A stretch of 64,000 nucleotides of DNA from Sphingomonas lycopersici (GTDB lineage: Bacteria > Pseudomonadota > Alphaproteobacteria > Sphingomonadales > Sphingomonadaceae), in contig NZ_JANFAU010000010.1 in NCBI RefSeq assembly GCF_026130605.1, positions 95,920 to 159,919 on the forward strand. Direction: 5' to 3'. The notes under the pieces are model-generated. The model worked only from the letters and a program-made list of their open reading frames with translations, was not told the DNA's origin and did no database searches. Shown here piece after piece: positions 1 through 10,316 of the stretch. The position numbers were made by a program, and so were the translations under genes. How positions within the stretch are numbered: the first letter of the stretch is position 1; every line of letters begins with the position of its first letter.

Positions 1-559
1 CGTCGCTGTCGGTGGCGAGGGTGACGCCGTGACGCTGCAACGCCTCCGCCGCGCTGAAGCCGGGCTGGGTCGCCAGCGTTTCCGCGGCACGATCGAGCCG
101 GTCGACATAATTGCCCGCCTCGTGGAACCAGTCGCGCACCGCTTCCCACGGCAGCCGCGCGCCGGTCCCGGTGGTCATCGATTCCTCGGCGATCGCCAGC
201 CGTTCCTCGGCGGCGCGCTTGGCGGCGTGGAGCGCGATCAGCCGGTCGGCGACGGCGGGCCGCTCCTCCGCCAGCCGCGCCGCCTCGTCGGCGTCGAGCG
301 GGGTCAGCGCGGGATCGGCCAGCGCCTCGCCCAGCGCCGCCAGCCGCCGCGCGGGCGCCTCGCCCTCGATCGCCGCCAGCGCCTGCGGATAGTGCCTTGC
401 CAGCGCGGTGGTGACCGCCGGGGTCAGCGGCCGCTCGCCGGTTTCGAGCTGCGAGAGATAGCTCACCGACAGCCCGAGCCGCGCGGCCATCGCGCGCTGG
501 TTGAGCCCCGCGGAGAGGCGCAGCGCGCGCAATTGCTGGCCGGCATAGAGTCTGGGCAT
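1..559 (-). CDS. XRE-family short-chain fatty acyl transcriptional regulator (ScfR/RamB/PrpR type), 3' end outside window
   Basis: About 186 codons are visible; the reading frame runs off the left edge. The N-terminus begins MPRLYAGQQLRALR and holds an XRE helix-turn-helix at about residues 8-60, with NQRAMAARLGLSVSYLSQLE as its core. Further on are the segments LPWEAVRDWFHEAGNYVDRLD, typical of regulators with the DUF2083/MLTR-like ligand domain that sense short-chain acyl-CoA (RamB, PrpR, ScfR). The ATG at 559 is the only good start; the next CAT upstream is out of frame. The gene is divergent from pccB, which fits local control of propionyl-CoA metabolism. The ligand is inferred, not seen. 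Confidence 0.88.
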   Translation of the reverse strand, partial: MPRLYAGQQLRALRLSAGLNQRAMAARLGLSVSYLSQLETGERPLTPAVTTALARHYPQALAAIEGEAPARRLAALGEALADPALTPLDADEAARLAEERPAVADRLIALHAAKRAAEERLAIAEESMTTGTGARLPWEAVRDWFHEAGNYVDRLDRAAETLATQPGFSAAEALQRHGVTLATDSD

Positions 560-575
560 GGCCTGCGCATCCTAG

Positions 576-619
576 TTCGCAAATCCTGCCTTCGCAATTT
601 CGCAAGTTCACATTTGCGC
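576..619. promoter_or_regulatory. Probable operator array between the XRE regulator and pccB
   Basis: The motif TTCGCAA occurs three times in direct orientation (576-582, 591-597, 599-605) and once inverted as TTTGCG (613-618) in the 110 bp between the divergent genes. RamB/ScfR-family regulators are known to bind TTTGCAAA-like half-sites, so this is the likely binding region; the assignment is by resemblance. Confidence 0.55.
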
Positions 620-670
620 TTCGCCGCCGCCCGCGTCAGGAGGAATGGATTGCATCTGCCGGAGAAGCGC

Positions 671-2197
671 ATGTCGTCGACGATCGAGGAACTGGAACGC
701 AAGCGCGCCGCCGCGCGGGCGGGCGGCGGGCAGAAGCGCATCGACGCGCAGCATGCCAAGGGCAAGCTCACCGCGCGCGAGCGGATCGACGTGCTGCTCG
801 ATGAGGGCTCGTTCGAAGAATATGACATGTTCGTCGAGCACAATTGCGTCGATTTCGGGATGCAGGATCAGATCTATCCCGGCGACGGCGTGGTCACCGG
901 ATCGGGGACGATCAACGGCCGGCTGGTGTTCGTGTTCAGCCAGGATTTCACCGTATTCGGCGGCAGCCTCAGCGAGCGTCACGCGCAGAAGATCTGCAAG
1001 GTGATGGACATGGCGCTGAAGGTCGGCGCGCCGGTGATCGGCCTCAACGATTCGGGCGGCGCGCGCATCCAGGAGGGGGTCGCCTCGCTCGGCGGCTATG
1101 CCGAGGTGTTCCAGCGCAACGTGCTCGCCTCGGGCGTGGTGCCGCAGGTCAGCGTCATCATGGGCCCCTGCGCCGGCGGCGCAGTTTACTCCCCGGCGAT
1201 GACCGACTTCATCTTCATGGTGAAGGATTCGTCCTACATGTTCGTCACCGGCCCCGATGTGGTGAAGACGGTGACCAACGAGGTGGTGACGCAGGAGGCG
1301 CTGGGCGGCGCGATCACCCACACCACCAAGACCAGCGTCGCCGATGTCGCGTTCGAGGACGATATCGAGGCGCTGCTCGCGGTGCGCGATTTCGTCGATT
1401 ACCTGCCCGAATCGAACCGCGCCGCGGTGCCCGAGCGGCCGACCGACGATCCGTGGGACCGCGTCGAGGAAAGCCTCGACACGCTGATCCCGCCGAGCGC
1501 CAACCAGCCCTATGACATGCACGAGCTGATCCGTAAGGTGGTCGACGAGGGCGAGTTCTTCGAGATCCAGCCGGCGCATGCAGCGAACATCATCTGCGGC
1601 TTCGGGCGGATCGAGGGGCGGACCGTGGGGTTCGTCGCCAACCAGCCGATGGTGCTGGCAGGGGTGCTCGACATCAATTCGTCGAAGAAGGCGGCGCGCT
1701 TCGTGCGCTTCTGCGACGCGTTCGATATCCCGATCGTCACCTTCGTCGACGTGCCGGGCTTCCTGCCGGGCACCGCGCAGGAGCATAACGGGATCATCAA
1801 GCACGGCGCGAAATTGCTGTTCGCTTACGCCGAGGCGACTGTCCCCAAAATCACCGTCATCACCCGCAAGGCTTATGGCGGGGCCTATGACGTGATGGCC
1901 TCCAAGCATCTGCGCGGCGACCTCAATTATGCCTGGCCGACCGCCGAGATTGCGGTGATGGGCGCCAAGGGCGCGGTGGAGATCATCTTCCGCGGCCTGA
2001 ACGAGGAAGGGATTGCGGAAAAGACCCGCGAATATGAGGCGCGGTTCGCCAATCCGTTCGTCGCGGCGTCGAAGGGCTTCATCGACGAGGTGATCCAGCC
2101 GCACTCGACCCGCCGCCGCATCGCGCTCGGGCTTCGGAAGCTCCGCAGCAAGACGCTGGAGAATCCGTGGAAGAAGCACGACAATATTCCGTTGTGA
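671..2197 (+). CDS. pccB: Propionyl-CoA carboxylase beta chain (carboxyltransferase)
   Basis: 508 residues, the usual length for PccB. It transfers CO2 from carboxybiotin on PccA to propionyl-CoA, giving (S)-methylmalonyl-CoA. The N-terminal half has the carboxyltransferase signature LNDSGGARIQEG near residues 124-135 and GPCAGGAVYSPA near 160; the C-terminal half has the second oxyanion segment with AYGGAYDVMASKHLRGD near 400. The ATG at 671 follows GGAG at 661-664. An in-frame TTG at 650 behind AGGAGGA (638-644) would add seven residues and cannot be excluded. First gene of the propionate operon; its partner pccA closes the operon at 8292. Confidence 0.95.
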   Translation: MSSTIEELERKRAAARAGGGQKRIDAQHAKGKLTARERIDVLLDEGSFEEYDMFVEHNCVDFGMQDQIYPGDGVVTGSGTINGRLVFVFSQDFTVFGGSLSERHAQKICKVMDMALKVGAPVIGLNDSGGARIQEGVASLGGYAEVFQRNVLASGVVPQVSVIMGPCAGGAVYSPAMTDFIFMVKDSSYMFVTGPDVVKTVTNEVVTQEALGGAITHTTKTSVADVAFEDDIEALLAVRDFVDYLPESNRAAVPERPTDDPWDRVEESLDTLIPPSANQPYDMHELIRKVVDEGEFFEIQPAHAANIICGFGRIEGRTVGFVANQPMVLAGVLDINSSKKAARFVRFCDAFDIPIVTFVDVPGFLPGTAQEHNGIIKHGAKLLFAYAEATVPKITVITRKAYGGAYDVMASKHLRGDLNYAWPTAEIAVMGAKGAVEIIFRGLNEEGIAEKTREYEARFANPFVAASKGFIDEVIQPHSTRRRIALGLRKLRSKTLENPWKKHDNIPL

Positions 2198-2203
2198 CGA
2201 TGT

Positions 2204-2254
2204 GCTCCCGCGAAGGCGGGAGCCCAGACTGTGTCCCCGCCTTCGCGGGGACAC
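2204..2254. repeat. Pair of adjacent hairpin repeats
   Basis: Two short inverted repeats lie in the pccB-epimerase gap: GCTCCCGCGAAGGCGGGAGC at 2204-2223 and a related one with arms GTGTCCCCGC / GCGGGGACAC at 2231-2254. They share the core CGCGAAGGCG / CGCCTTCGCG with the repeats at 3611, 8127 and 58217. Probably a small intergenic repeat family rather than a terminator, as no T-tract follows. Confidence 0.7.
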
Positions 2255-2269
2255 ATTAAGGGACTGGAA

Positions 2270-2689
2270 ATGAAACTAGGCCGCCTCAACCACGTCGGCG
2301 TCGCGACGCCCTCGATCGCCAAATCGATCGAAACCTATCGCCTGCTGCTCGGCGCCGAGACGATCGGCGAGCCGTTCGATCTCCCCGCGCAGGGGGTGAA
2401 GGTATGCTTCGTCGACGCGCCCAATACTCAGATCGAGCTGATCGAGCCCTATGACGAAAACTCGCCGATCGCGGGCTTCCTCAGGAAGAACCCGGCCGGC
2501 GGGCAGCATCACGTCTGCTTCGAGGTGCCCGACATCCACGAGGCGGCGGCGCATATGAAGGCGAATGGCGCGACCGTGCTGGGCGAGCCGCGGATCGGCG
2601 CGCACGGCACCCCGATCGTCTTCGTCCATCCGAAAGATTTCGGCGGGATGCTGGTCGAGCTGATGGAAACGCCCAAAGGCGACCATTGA
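2270..2689 (+). CDS. mce: Methylmalonyl-CoA epimerase
   Basis: 139 residues. Two VOC/glyoxalase-fold halves: LNHVGVATPS at residues 6-15 and HHVCFEVPDI at 80-89. Likely metal ligands are H8, Q54, H81 and E130 (MLVELME), as in characterised epimerases. It converts (S)- to (R)-methylmalonyl-CoA, linking PccAB to the mutase encoded two genes downstream. The ATG at 2270 is chosen because the conserved fold begins at once; an upstream in-frame start at 2231 would be inside the hairpin repeat. Confidence 0.93.
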   Translation: MKLGRLNHVGVATPSIAKSIETYRLLLGAETIGEPFDLPAQGVKVCFVDAPNTQIELIEPYDENSPIAGFLRKNPAGGQHHVCFEVPDIHEAAAHMKANGATVLGEPRIGAHGTPIVFVHPKDFGGMLVELMETPKGDH

Positions 2690-2702
2690 GGTGATATAGA
2701 TT

Positions 2703-2785
2703 CCGTTCGCCCTGAGCTTGTCGAAGGGCTGCACTTCTTTCCGTGGAAGAAAAGTGCAGGGCTTCGACAAGCTCAGCCCGAACGG
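2703..2785. repeat. Sphingomonad palindromic repeat, copy 1 of 5
   Basis: An 83-bp element with near-perfect complementary ends: CCGTTCGCCCTGAGC at the left and GCTCAGCCCGAACGG at the right, inner arms around TGTCGAAGGGCTGCACTT / AAGTGCAGGGCTTCGACA, and a short loop. The same layout recurs at 12430, 18627, 36308 and 42915. Lies between the epimerase and the enoyl-CoA hydratase gene. Confidence 0.9.
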
Positions 2786-2804
2786 AGAGGGAGAAGGACA
2801 GACA

Positions 2805-3593
2805 ATGGCCGATTACAAAACGATCCTGACCGAACGGAAGGGCGATGTCCTCGTCATCACGCTCAACCGGCCCGACCGGCTCAACGCCGCTTCGCTCGAC
2901 ATGGCCGAGGAACTGACCGACGCACTCTACAATCTCGATGGCGCGCGCGCGGTGCTGATCACCGGCGCGGGGCGCGCTTTCTGCTCGGGTGCCGATCTGC
3001 AGGGGCGCGGCGATCGCCCGGTGACCGGCAGCGGCGATGCCGCGCACCGCTCGCTGATGCTGCATTACAATCCGGCGCTGACCCAGATCATGCGGCTCGA
3101 CGTGCCGGTGGTCACCGCGGTCAATGGCGCGGCGGCGGGTGTGGGCTGTTCGCTCGGCCTGTCGGGCGATTTCGTGCTGGCGGGCAAATCGGCTTACTTC
3201 CTCCAGGCGTTCGTCAATATCGGACTGGTCCCCGACGGCGGATCGACCTGGCTGCTCGCCAAGGCGATCGGCCGCGCGCGCGCGACGCGGATGATGATGC
3301 TGGGCGAGAAGATCGGTGCCGATCAGGCCGAGCAATGGGGGATGATCTACAAGTCGGTCGACGATGCGGCGCTGATGGACGAGGCGCTGGCGCTGGCGGC
3401 GCGGCTCGCCGCCGGGCCGACGGTCGCGCTGGCGACGATGCGCCACAATATCATGACCGCGCTCGACGGTTCGTTCGAACAGGTGCTGCGCGCCGAAGCC
3501 GAGGGACAGCGCCGCGCCGCCGGCACCGCCGATGCACGCGAGGGCACTTTGGCGTTCCTCCAGAAGCGCAAGGCGGAATTCAAGGGTAAGTAG
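2805..3593 (+). CDS. Enoyl-CoA hydratase/isomerase family protein (PaaG-like)
   Basis: 262 residues, crotonase superfamily. Oxyanion-hole segments are AFCSGADLQG near residue 65 and GAAAGVGCSLGL near 108. At the usual second-glutamate position it reads GLVPDGGSTWLL, with Asp rather than Glu, as in PaaG-type isomerases, so plain hydratase activity is uncertain. The ATG at 2805 follows a GGGAGAAGG ribosome-binding site; a longer frame upstream is only translated palindromic repeat. Its place between epimerase and mutase suggests a role in acyl-CoA breakdown feeding propionyl-CoA, but the substrate is unknown. Confidence 0.88.
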   Translation: MADYKTILTERKGDVLVITLNRPDRLNAASLDMAEELTDALYNLDGARAVLITGAGRAFCSGADLQGRGDRPVTGSGDAAHRSLMLHYNPALTQIMRLDVPVVTAVNGAAAGVGCSLGLSGDFVLAGKSAYFLQAFVNIGLVPDGGSTWLLAKAIGRARATRMMMLGEKIGADQAEQWGMIYKSVDDAALMDEALALAARLAAGPTVALATMRHNIMTALDGSFEQVLRAEAEGQRRAAGTADAREGTLAFLQKRKAEFKGK

Positions 3594-3610
3594 ATTTAGA
3601 AGTGAATCCA

Positions 3611-3676
3611 CTCCGGCGAAGGCCGGGGTCCAGCAACGGGCCGCTCGCGACTGGGCCCCGGCCTTCGCCGGGGCGG
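3611..3676. repeat. Inverted repeat, GGCGAAGGCCGGGG class
   Basis: The left arm CTCCGGCGAAGGCCGGGGTC and right arm GGCCCCGGCCTTCGCCGGGG fold on each other over a ~25-nt loop. Fills the gap between the hydratase gene and scpA. Same class as 8127-8225. Confidence 0.8.
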
Positions 3677-3699
3677 TATGAGGTGGTTGAGAGAGTGAC

Positions 3700-5841
3700 A
3701 TGACCGATAGCAAACCGACGCTCGACAATTGGTCCGCCGCCGCCGCCAAGGAGGTGAAGGGCAAGGATCTCACCTGGCACACGCCGGAGGGGATCGCGGT
3801 CAAGCCGCTCTATACCGCCGAAGACGTTGCAGTCGATCCGGGCCTGCCCGGTTTCGCGCCGTTCACCCGCGGGGTGCGCGCGTCGATGTATGCCGGGCGG
3901 CCGTGGACGATCCGGCAATATGCCGGCTTCTCCACCGCCGAGGAATCGAACGCTTTCTACCGCCGCAACCTCGCGGCGGGGCAGAAGGGCCTCTCGGTCG
4001 CCTTCGATCTCGCGACGCACCGCGGCTACGACAGCGATCACCCGCGCGTGGTGGGCGATGTCGGCAAGGCCGGGGTGGCGATCGACAGCGTCGAGGACAT
4101 GAAGATCCTGTTCGACGGCATCCCGCTCGATCAGATGAGCGTGTCGATGACGATGAACGGCGCGGTGATCCCGGTGCTCGCCTTCTTCATCGTCGCGGGC
4201 GAGGAACAGGGGGTCGAGCGCAAATTGCTCGACGGGACCATCCAGAACGACATCCTCAAGGAGTTCATGGTCCGCAATACCTATATCTACCCGCCCGAAC
4301 CCTCGATGCGGATCATCTCGGACATTTTCGCCTACACCAGCCGCGAGATGCCAAAATTCAATTCGATCTCGATCTCCGGCTATCACATGCAGGAAGCCGG
4401 CGCGACGCAGCTCCAGGAGCTGGCGTTTACCATCGCCGACGGCATGGAATATGTGAAATACGGCGTCGCCTCCGGGCTCGATATCGACAAGTTCGCGGGG
4501 CGCCTGTCGTTCTTCTTCGCGATCGGCATGAACTTCTTCATGGAAGTGGCGAAGCTGCGCGCGGCGCGCGTGCTGTGGCATCGCGTGATGAATAGGCTCG
4601 GCGCGAAGGACGAGCGCAGCAAGATGCTGCGCACGCATTGCCAGACCAGCGGCGTCTCGCTGACCGAGCAGGATCCGTACAACAACGTCATCCGCACCAC
4701 GATCGAGGCGATGGCGGCGATGCTCGGCGGCACCCAGTCGCTCCACACCAATGCGCTCGACGAAGCGATCGCGCTGCCGACCGATTTCTCCGCCCGCATC
4801 GCGCGCAACACGCAAATCGTGATCCAGGAAGAGACCGGGATGACCAAGGTGGTCGATCCGCTCGGCGGCAGCTATTATATCGAAAGCCTGACCCAGCAGC
4901 TCGTCGACGGCGCGTGGGAGATCATCGAGCGCGTCGAGCGCGAGGGCGGGATGGCCAAGGCGGTCGCCGCCGGCTGGCCCAAGGCGATGATCGAGGAAGC
5001 CTCCGCCGCGCGCGCGGCGCGGATCGACCGCGGCGAGGATGTGATCGTCGGGGTCAACAAATATCGCCTCGCCAACGAGGATGAGATCGAGATCCTCGAT
5101 GTCGACAATCACGCGGTGCGCGAGGCGCAGATCCGCCGCATCAACAAGGTGAAGGCGGAGCGCGATTCCGCCGCGTGCCAGGCGGCGCTCGATGCATTAC
5201 GCGAGGGTGCCCGGGGCGACGGCAACCTCCTCGCCCTCGCCGTCGAAGCGGCCCGCGCGCGGGCGACGCTCGGCGAGATCTCCTCGGCGATGGAGGATGT
5301 GTTCGGCCGTTTCGGTACCTTCCCCACCCCGGTGAAGGGGATTTACGGCGGCGCCTATCGCGACGACCAGCGCTGGGAGCGGCTGCTCTCCGGTGTCACC
5401 TCGACCGAAAACCGCCTCGGCCGCAAGCCGCGCATCTTCGTCGCCAAGATGGGGCAGGACGGGCATGATCGCGGCGCCAACCTCGTCTCGTCGATGTTCG
5501 GCGATCTCGGGTTCGAGGTCGTCGCGGGCCCGCTGTTCCAGACCCCGCAGGAAGCCGCTGCGCTGGCGCTGGAGAAGGACGTCGACGTGGTCGGCGCTTC
5601 GAGCCTCGCCGCCGGGCACAAGACATTGATCCCCGAGCTGATCGGCCATCTGAAAGACGCCGGTCGCGCCGATATCAAGGTCGTCGCCGGCGGGGTGATC
5701 CCGGCGCAGGATTATCAGGCGTTGTACGATGCCGGTGTGCAAGCGATCTTCGGCCCGGGCACCAATCTCATCAAGGCGGCGGAAGAAGTGTTGCGGCTGC
5801 TCGGCCACAACATGCCCCCGCAGGCGGAGGCGGCGGAATGA
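3700..5841 (+). CDS. scpA: Methylmalonyl-CoA mutase, single-chain form
   Basis: 713 residues, matching the one-polypeptide mutases (catalytic TIM barrel plus cobalamin domain). The barrel carries RNTYIYPPEPSMRIISDIF, GYHMQEAGA and the SLHTNALDEA segment. The C-terminal cobalamin domain has D587-x-H589-x-x-G592 (DGHDRG), where H589 is the cobalt ligand, followed by GASSLAAGH and VVAGGVIP. It isomerises (R)-methylmalonyl-CoA to succinyl-CoA in the cytosol. Stop overlaps the next ATG (ATGA). I saw no cobalamin riboswitch upstream. Confidence 0.97.
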   Translation: MTDSKPTLDNWSAAAAKEVKGKDLTWHTPEGIAVKPLYTAEDVAVDPGLPGFAPFTRGVRASMYAGRPWTIRQYAGFSTAEESNAFYRRNLAAGQKGLSVAFDLATHRGYDSDHPRVVGDVGKAGVAIDSVEDMKILFDGIPLDQMSVSMTMNGAVIPVLAFFIVAGEEQGVERKLLDGTIQNDILKEFMVRNTYIYPPEPSMRIISDIFAYTSREMPKFNSISISGYHMQEAGATQLQELAFTIADGMEYVKYGVASGLDIDKFAGRLSFFFAIGMNFFMEVAKLRAARVLWHRVMNRLGAKDERSKMLRTHCQTSGVSLTEQDPYNNVIRTTIEAMAAMLGGTQSLHTNALDEAIALPTDFSARIARNTQIVIQEETGMTKVVDPLGGSYYIESLTQQLVDGAWEIIERVEREGGMAKAVAAGWPKAMIEEASAARAARIDRGEDVIVGVNKYRLANEDEIEILDVDNHAVREAQIRRINKVKAERDSAACQAALDALREGARGDGNLLALAVEAARARATLGEISSAMEDVFGRFGTFPTPVKGIYGGAYRDDQRWERLLSGVTSTENRLGRKPRIFVAKMGQDGHDRGANLVSSMFGDLGFEVVAGPLFQTPQEAAALALEKDVDVVGASSLAAGHKTLIPELIGHLKDAGRADIKVVAGGVIPAQDYQALYDAGVQAIFGPGTNLIKAAEEVLRLLGHNMPPQAEAAE

Positions 5842-7112
5842 CGCAGCATATCGAGACGCTGACGGTCCACGCGGGCACCGCGCCCGATCCGACCACCAAG
5901 GCGCGGATCACCCCGATCTACCAGACCGCATCCTATGTATTCGAGGATGTCGATCACGCGGCGAGCCTGTTCAACCTCGATGCCTTCGGCAACATCTACA
6001 GCCGCATCATGAACCCCACCAACGGCGCGGTGGAGGGCAAGGTCGCGGCGCTCGAGGGCGGGGCGGCGGCGCTGGCGGTGGCCTCGGGCCATGCCGCGCA
6101 ATTCCTCGTCTTCCACACGCTGATGGAGCCGGGGAAGCATATCGTCGCGGCGAAGCGGCTGTACGGCGGATCGCTCAACCAGATCGGGTCGAGCTTCAAG
6201 AAAATGGGGTGGCATGCCTCGTTCGTCGATGCCGACGATCCGGCCAATGTCGCGGCCGCGATCACCCCGGACACTCGCGCGGTGTTCATCGAGAGCCTCG
6301 CCAACCCCGGCGGCGTGGTGCAGGATATCGCGGTGATCGCCAAGGTCGCGCATGACGCGGGCGTGCCGCTGATCGTCGACAATACGATGGCCACCCCGAT
6401 GCTGTGCCGCCCGATCGAGCACGGCGCCGATATCGTCGTCCACTCGCTGACCAAATTCCTCAACGGGCATGGTAATTCGATCGGCGGCGTGATCGTCGAC
6501 GGCGGCACGTTCGACTGGGCGAAGGGCGGGAAATACCCGTATCTCAGCGAACCCAACGATTCCTATCACGGCAAGGTGTTCACCGAGGCGTTCGGCAATC
6601 TCGCCTTCATCCTCGCCGCGCGGACCCTGGGGCTGCGCGATCTCGGGCCGGCGCTGGCGCCGATGAACGCCTTTCTCGCGCTGACCGGCATGGAAACGCT
6701 GGCGCTGCGGATGGAGCGGCATTGCGACAATGCGCTGAAGCTCGCGCAATGGCTGCAGAACCACCCCAAGATCGCCTGGGTTTCCTATGCCGGGCTGCCG
6801 GGCGACCGCTATCACGCGCTCGCGCAACGTTATCTCGGCGGCAAGGGCGGGGCGGTGTTCACCTTCGGGCTGAAGGGCGGGTATGACGCCGGCATCGCTT
6901 TGGTTTCGCGCGTCAAATTGTTCAGCCATCTCGCCAATCTCGGCGACACGCGCTCGCTGATTATCCACCCCGCCTCGACCACCCACCGCCAATTGCCCGA
7001 TGCCGAGCGGATCGCCGCCGGCGCGGGGCCCGATGTGGTGCGTGTCTCGGTGGGGATCGAGAATATCGCCGACATCATCGCAGATATCGAGCAGGCACTG
7101 GAGGCCGCATGA
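5838..7112 (+). CDS. metY: O-acetylhomoserine sulfhydrylase-type PLP enzyme
   Basis: 424 residues, Cys/Met-metabolism PLP family. The segments ETLTVHAGTAPDPTTKARITPIYQT (residues 5-29), NIYSRIMNPT near 54-63 and the PLP-lysine motif SLTKFLNGHG (K206) match MetY enzymes, which make homocysteine or methionine from O-acetylhomoserine. The start overlaps the mutase stop by 4 nt, so translation is coupled. A methionine gamma-lyase activity, which would give 2-oxobutyrate and then propionyl-CoA, would suit the context but the length and N-terminus favour MetY. Confidence 0.85.
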   Translation: MTQHIETLTVHAGTAPDPTTKARITPIYQTASYVFEDVDHAASLFNLDAFGNIYSRIMNPTNGAVEGKVAALEGGAAALAVASGHAAQFLVFHTLMEPGKHIVAAKRLYGGSLNQIGSSFKKMGWHASFVDADDPANVAAAITPDTRAVFIESLANPGGVVQDIAVIAKVAHDAGVPLIVDNTMATPMLCRPIEHGADIVVHSLTKFLNGHGNSIGGVIVDGGTFDWAKGGKYPYLSEPNDSYHGKVFTEAFGNLAFILAARTLGLRDLGPALAPMNAFLALTGMETLALRMERHCDNALKLAQWLQNHPKIAWVSYAGLPGDRYHALAQRYLGGKGGAVFTFGLKGGYDAGIALVSRVKLFSHLANLGDTRSLIIHPASTTHRQLPDAERIAAGAGPDVVRVSVGIENIADIIADIEQALEAA

Positions 7113-8113
7113 CGACCGAAACCCGTAATGACTGGACGCGCGAGGAGATCGCCGCGCTGTTCGACCTGCCGTTCGGCGATCTCGTGTTCCGCGCCGCCGA
7201 GGTGCATCGCGCGCATCACGCCGCGAACGAGGTGCAATTGTGCACCCTGTTGTCGATCAAGACCGGCGGCTGCCCCGAGGATTGCGGCTATTGCTCGCAA
7301 TCGTCGCACGCCGACAGCGGGGTCAAGGCGACCAAGCTGATGGACGTGCGCGCGGTGCTCCAGTCGGCGGCGCAGGCCAAGGATTCGGGCTCGCAGCGCT
7401 TCTGCATGGGCGCGGCGTGGCGCAACCCCAAGGACCGCGACATGCCCGCGATCATCGAAATGGTGAAGGGCGTGCGCGAGATGGGGATGGAAACCTGCAT
7501 GACCCTGGGCATGCTGACCCCCGGTCAGGCGCGCCAGCTCGCCGATGCCGGGCTCGATTATTACAACCACAATATCGATACCTCGCCCGAACGTTATGGC
7601 GAGGTGATCTCCACCCGCACGTTCGGCGAGCGGCTCGAGACGCTGGAAAACGTTCGCTCGGCGGGGATCAACGTGTGCTGCGGCGGGATCGTCGGGATGG
7701 GCGAGACGCGCGACGATCGCGTCGGCTTCATCCACGCGCTCGCGACGCTGCCGCGCCACCCGGAAAGCGTGCCGGTCAATGCCTTGGTGCCGGTGAAGGG
7801 CACGGTGCTGGGCGACATGCTCGCCGATACGCCGCTGGCGAAGATCGACGATATCGAATTCGTGCGGACGGTGGCGGTGGCGCGGATCACGATGCCGATG
7901 AGCATGGTGCGCCTCTCCGCCGGGCGTGAGAGCATGTCGGAAGCGACCCAGGCCTTGTGCTTCATGTGCGGGGCCAATTCGATCTTCACCGGGGACAAAT
8001 TGCTCACCACCGGCAACCGCGGCGACAGCGCCGATGCGGCGCTGTTCGCGAAACTGGGCGTGCGCCCGATGGAAGCCGAAGAGCCGATGCGGGTGTGCGA
8101 GGCGGCTGAGTGA
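7109..8113 (+). CDS. bioB: Biotin synthase
   Basis: 334 residues, radical SAM. The 4Fe-4S/SAM cysteines are C55-x3-C59-x2-C62 in CPEDCGYCSQS; YNHNIDTSPE and the late CFMCGANSIFTGDKLLTT segment are BioB hallmarks that hold the auxiliary cluster and dethiobiotin. It inserts sulfur into dethiobiotin. The start overlaps the metY stop (ATGA). No bioADF is in view; its position just before pccA suggests it serves biotin-dependent PccA and may be induced with it. Confidence 0.96.
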   Translation: MTTETRNDWTREEIAALFDLPFGDLVFRAAEVHRAHHAANEVQLCTLLSIKTGGCPEDCGYCSQSSHADSGVKATKLMDVRAVLQSAAQAKDSGSQRFCMGAAWRNPKDRDMPAIIEMVKGVREMGMETCMTLGMLTPGQARQLADAGLDYYNHNIDTSPERYGEVISTRTFGERLETLENVRSAGINVCCGGIVGMGETRDDRVGFIHALATLPRHPESVPVNALVPVKGTVLGDMLADTPLAKIDDIEFVRTVAVARITMPMSMVRLSAGRESMSEATQALCFMCGANSIFTGDKLLTTGNRGDSADAALFAKLGVRPMEAEEPMRVCEAAE

Positions 8114-8126
8114 GAACGTATTCTCC

Positions 8127-8225
8127 GTTCCCCTGCGAGGGCGGGGGTCCAGTCTCGGCGCAGCGCGCCGATCGCGCTGCCGCGCGAAAGCTTTTCGGGG
8201 CTGGACCCCGGCCTTCGCCGGGGAA
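8127..8225. repeat. Inverted repeat of about 99 bp between bioB and pccA
   Basis: Outer arms GTTCCCCTGCGAGGGCGGGG and CCCCGGCCTTCGCCGGGGAAC pair, then GGTCCAG / CTGGACC inside, around a loop with its own GCGCCGATCGCGC dyad. Same class as 3611-3676. It may weaken read-through before pccA. Confidence 0.8.
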
Positions 8226-8291
8226 CAGAGAATAGAGGCAACCTGATCTTCTACCATCGATATTCGCTGCTTTTCGACGGAAGCTGAAACA

Positions 8292-10271
<1,980 letters not shown>

Positions 10272-10280
10272 CCGGAAACT

Positions 10281-10310
10281 CCCCTCCCCTTTGGGGGAGG
10301 GGCTTTATTA
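10281..10310 (+). terminator. Rho-independent terminator after pccA
   Basis: Hairpin with arms CCCCTCCCC and GGGGAGGGG separated by TTTG, followed by CTTTATTAT. It ends the propionate operon and also sits at the 3' end of the convergent nucleotidyltransferase gene. Confidence 0.75.
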
Positions 10311-10316
10311 TCGCAT

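Noticed and set aside
608..2254. Long open frame on the minus strand opposite pccB (and many like it opposite scpA, pccA and the RND genes)
   Set aside because: High GC makes long shadow frames; their residues are Arg/His/Asp-rich and match no family, whereas the plus-strand genes have full motifs.
3594..3700. Cobalamin riboswitch before the mutase
   Set aside because: The 106-bp gap is filled by a hairpin repeat and has none of the conserved riboswitch pieces.
5838..7112. Methionine gamma-lyase
   Set aside because: Length 424 and the N-terminal segment fit MetY; lyases are about 400 and differ there. Kept only as a side possibility.
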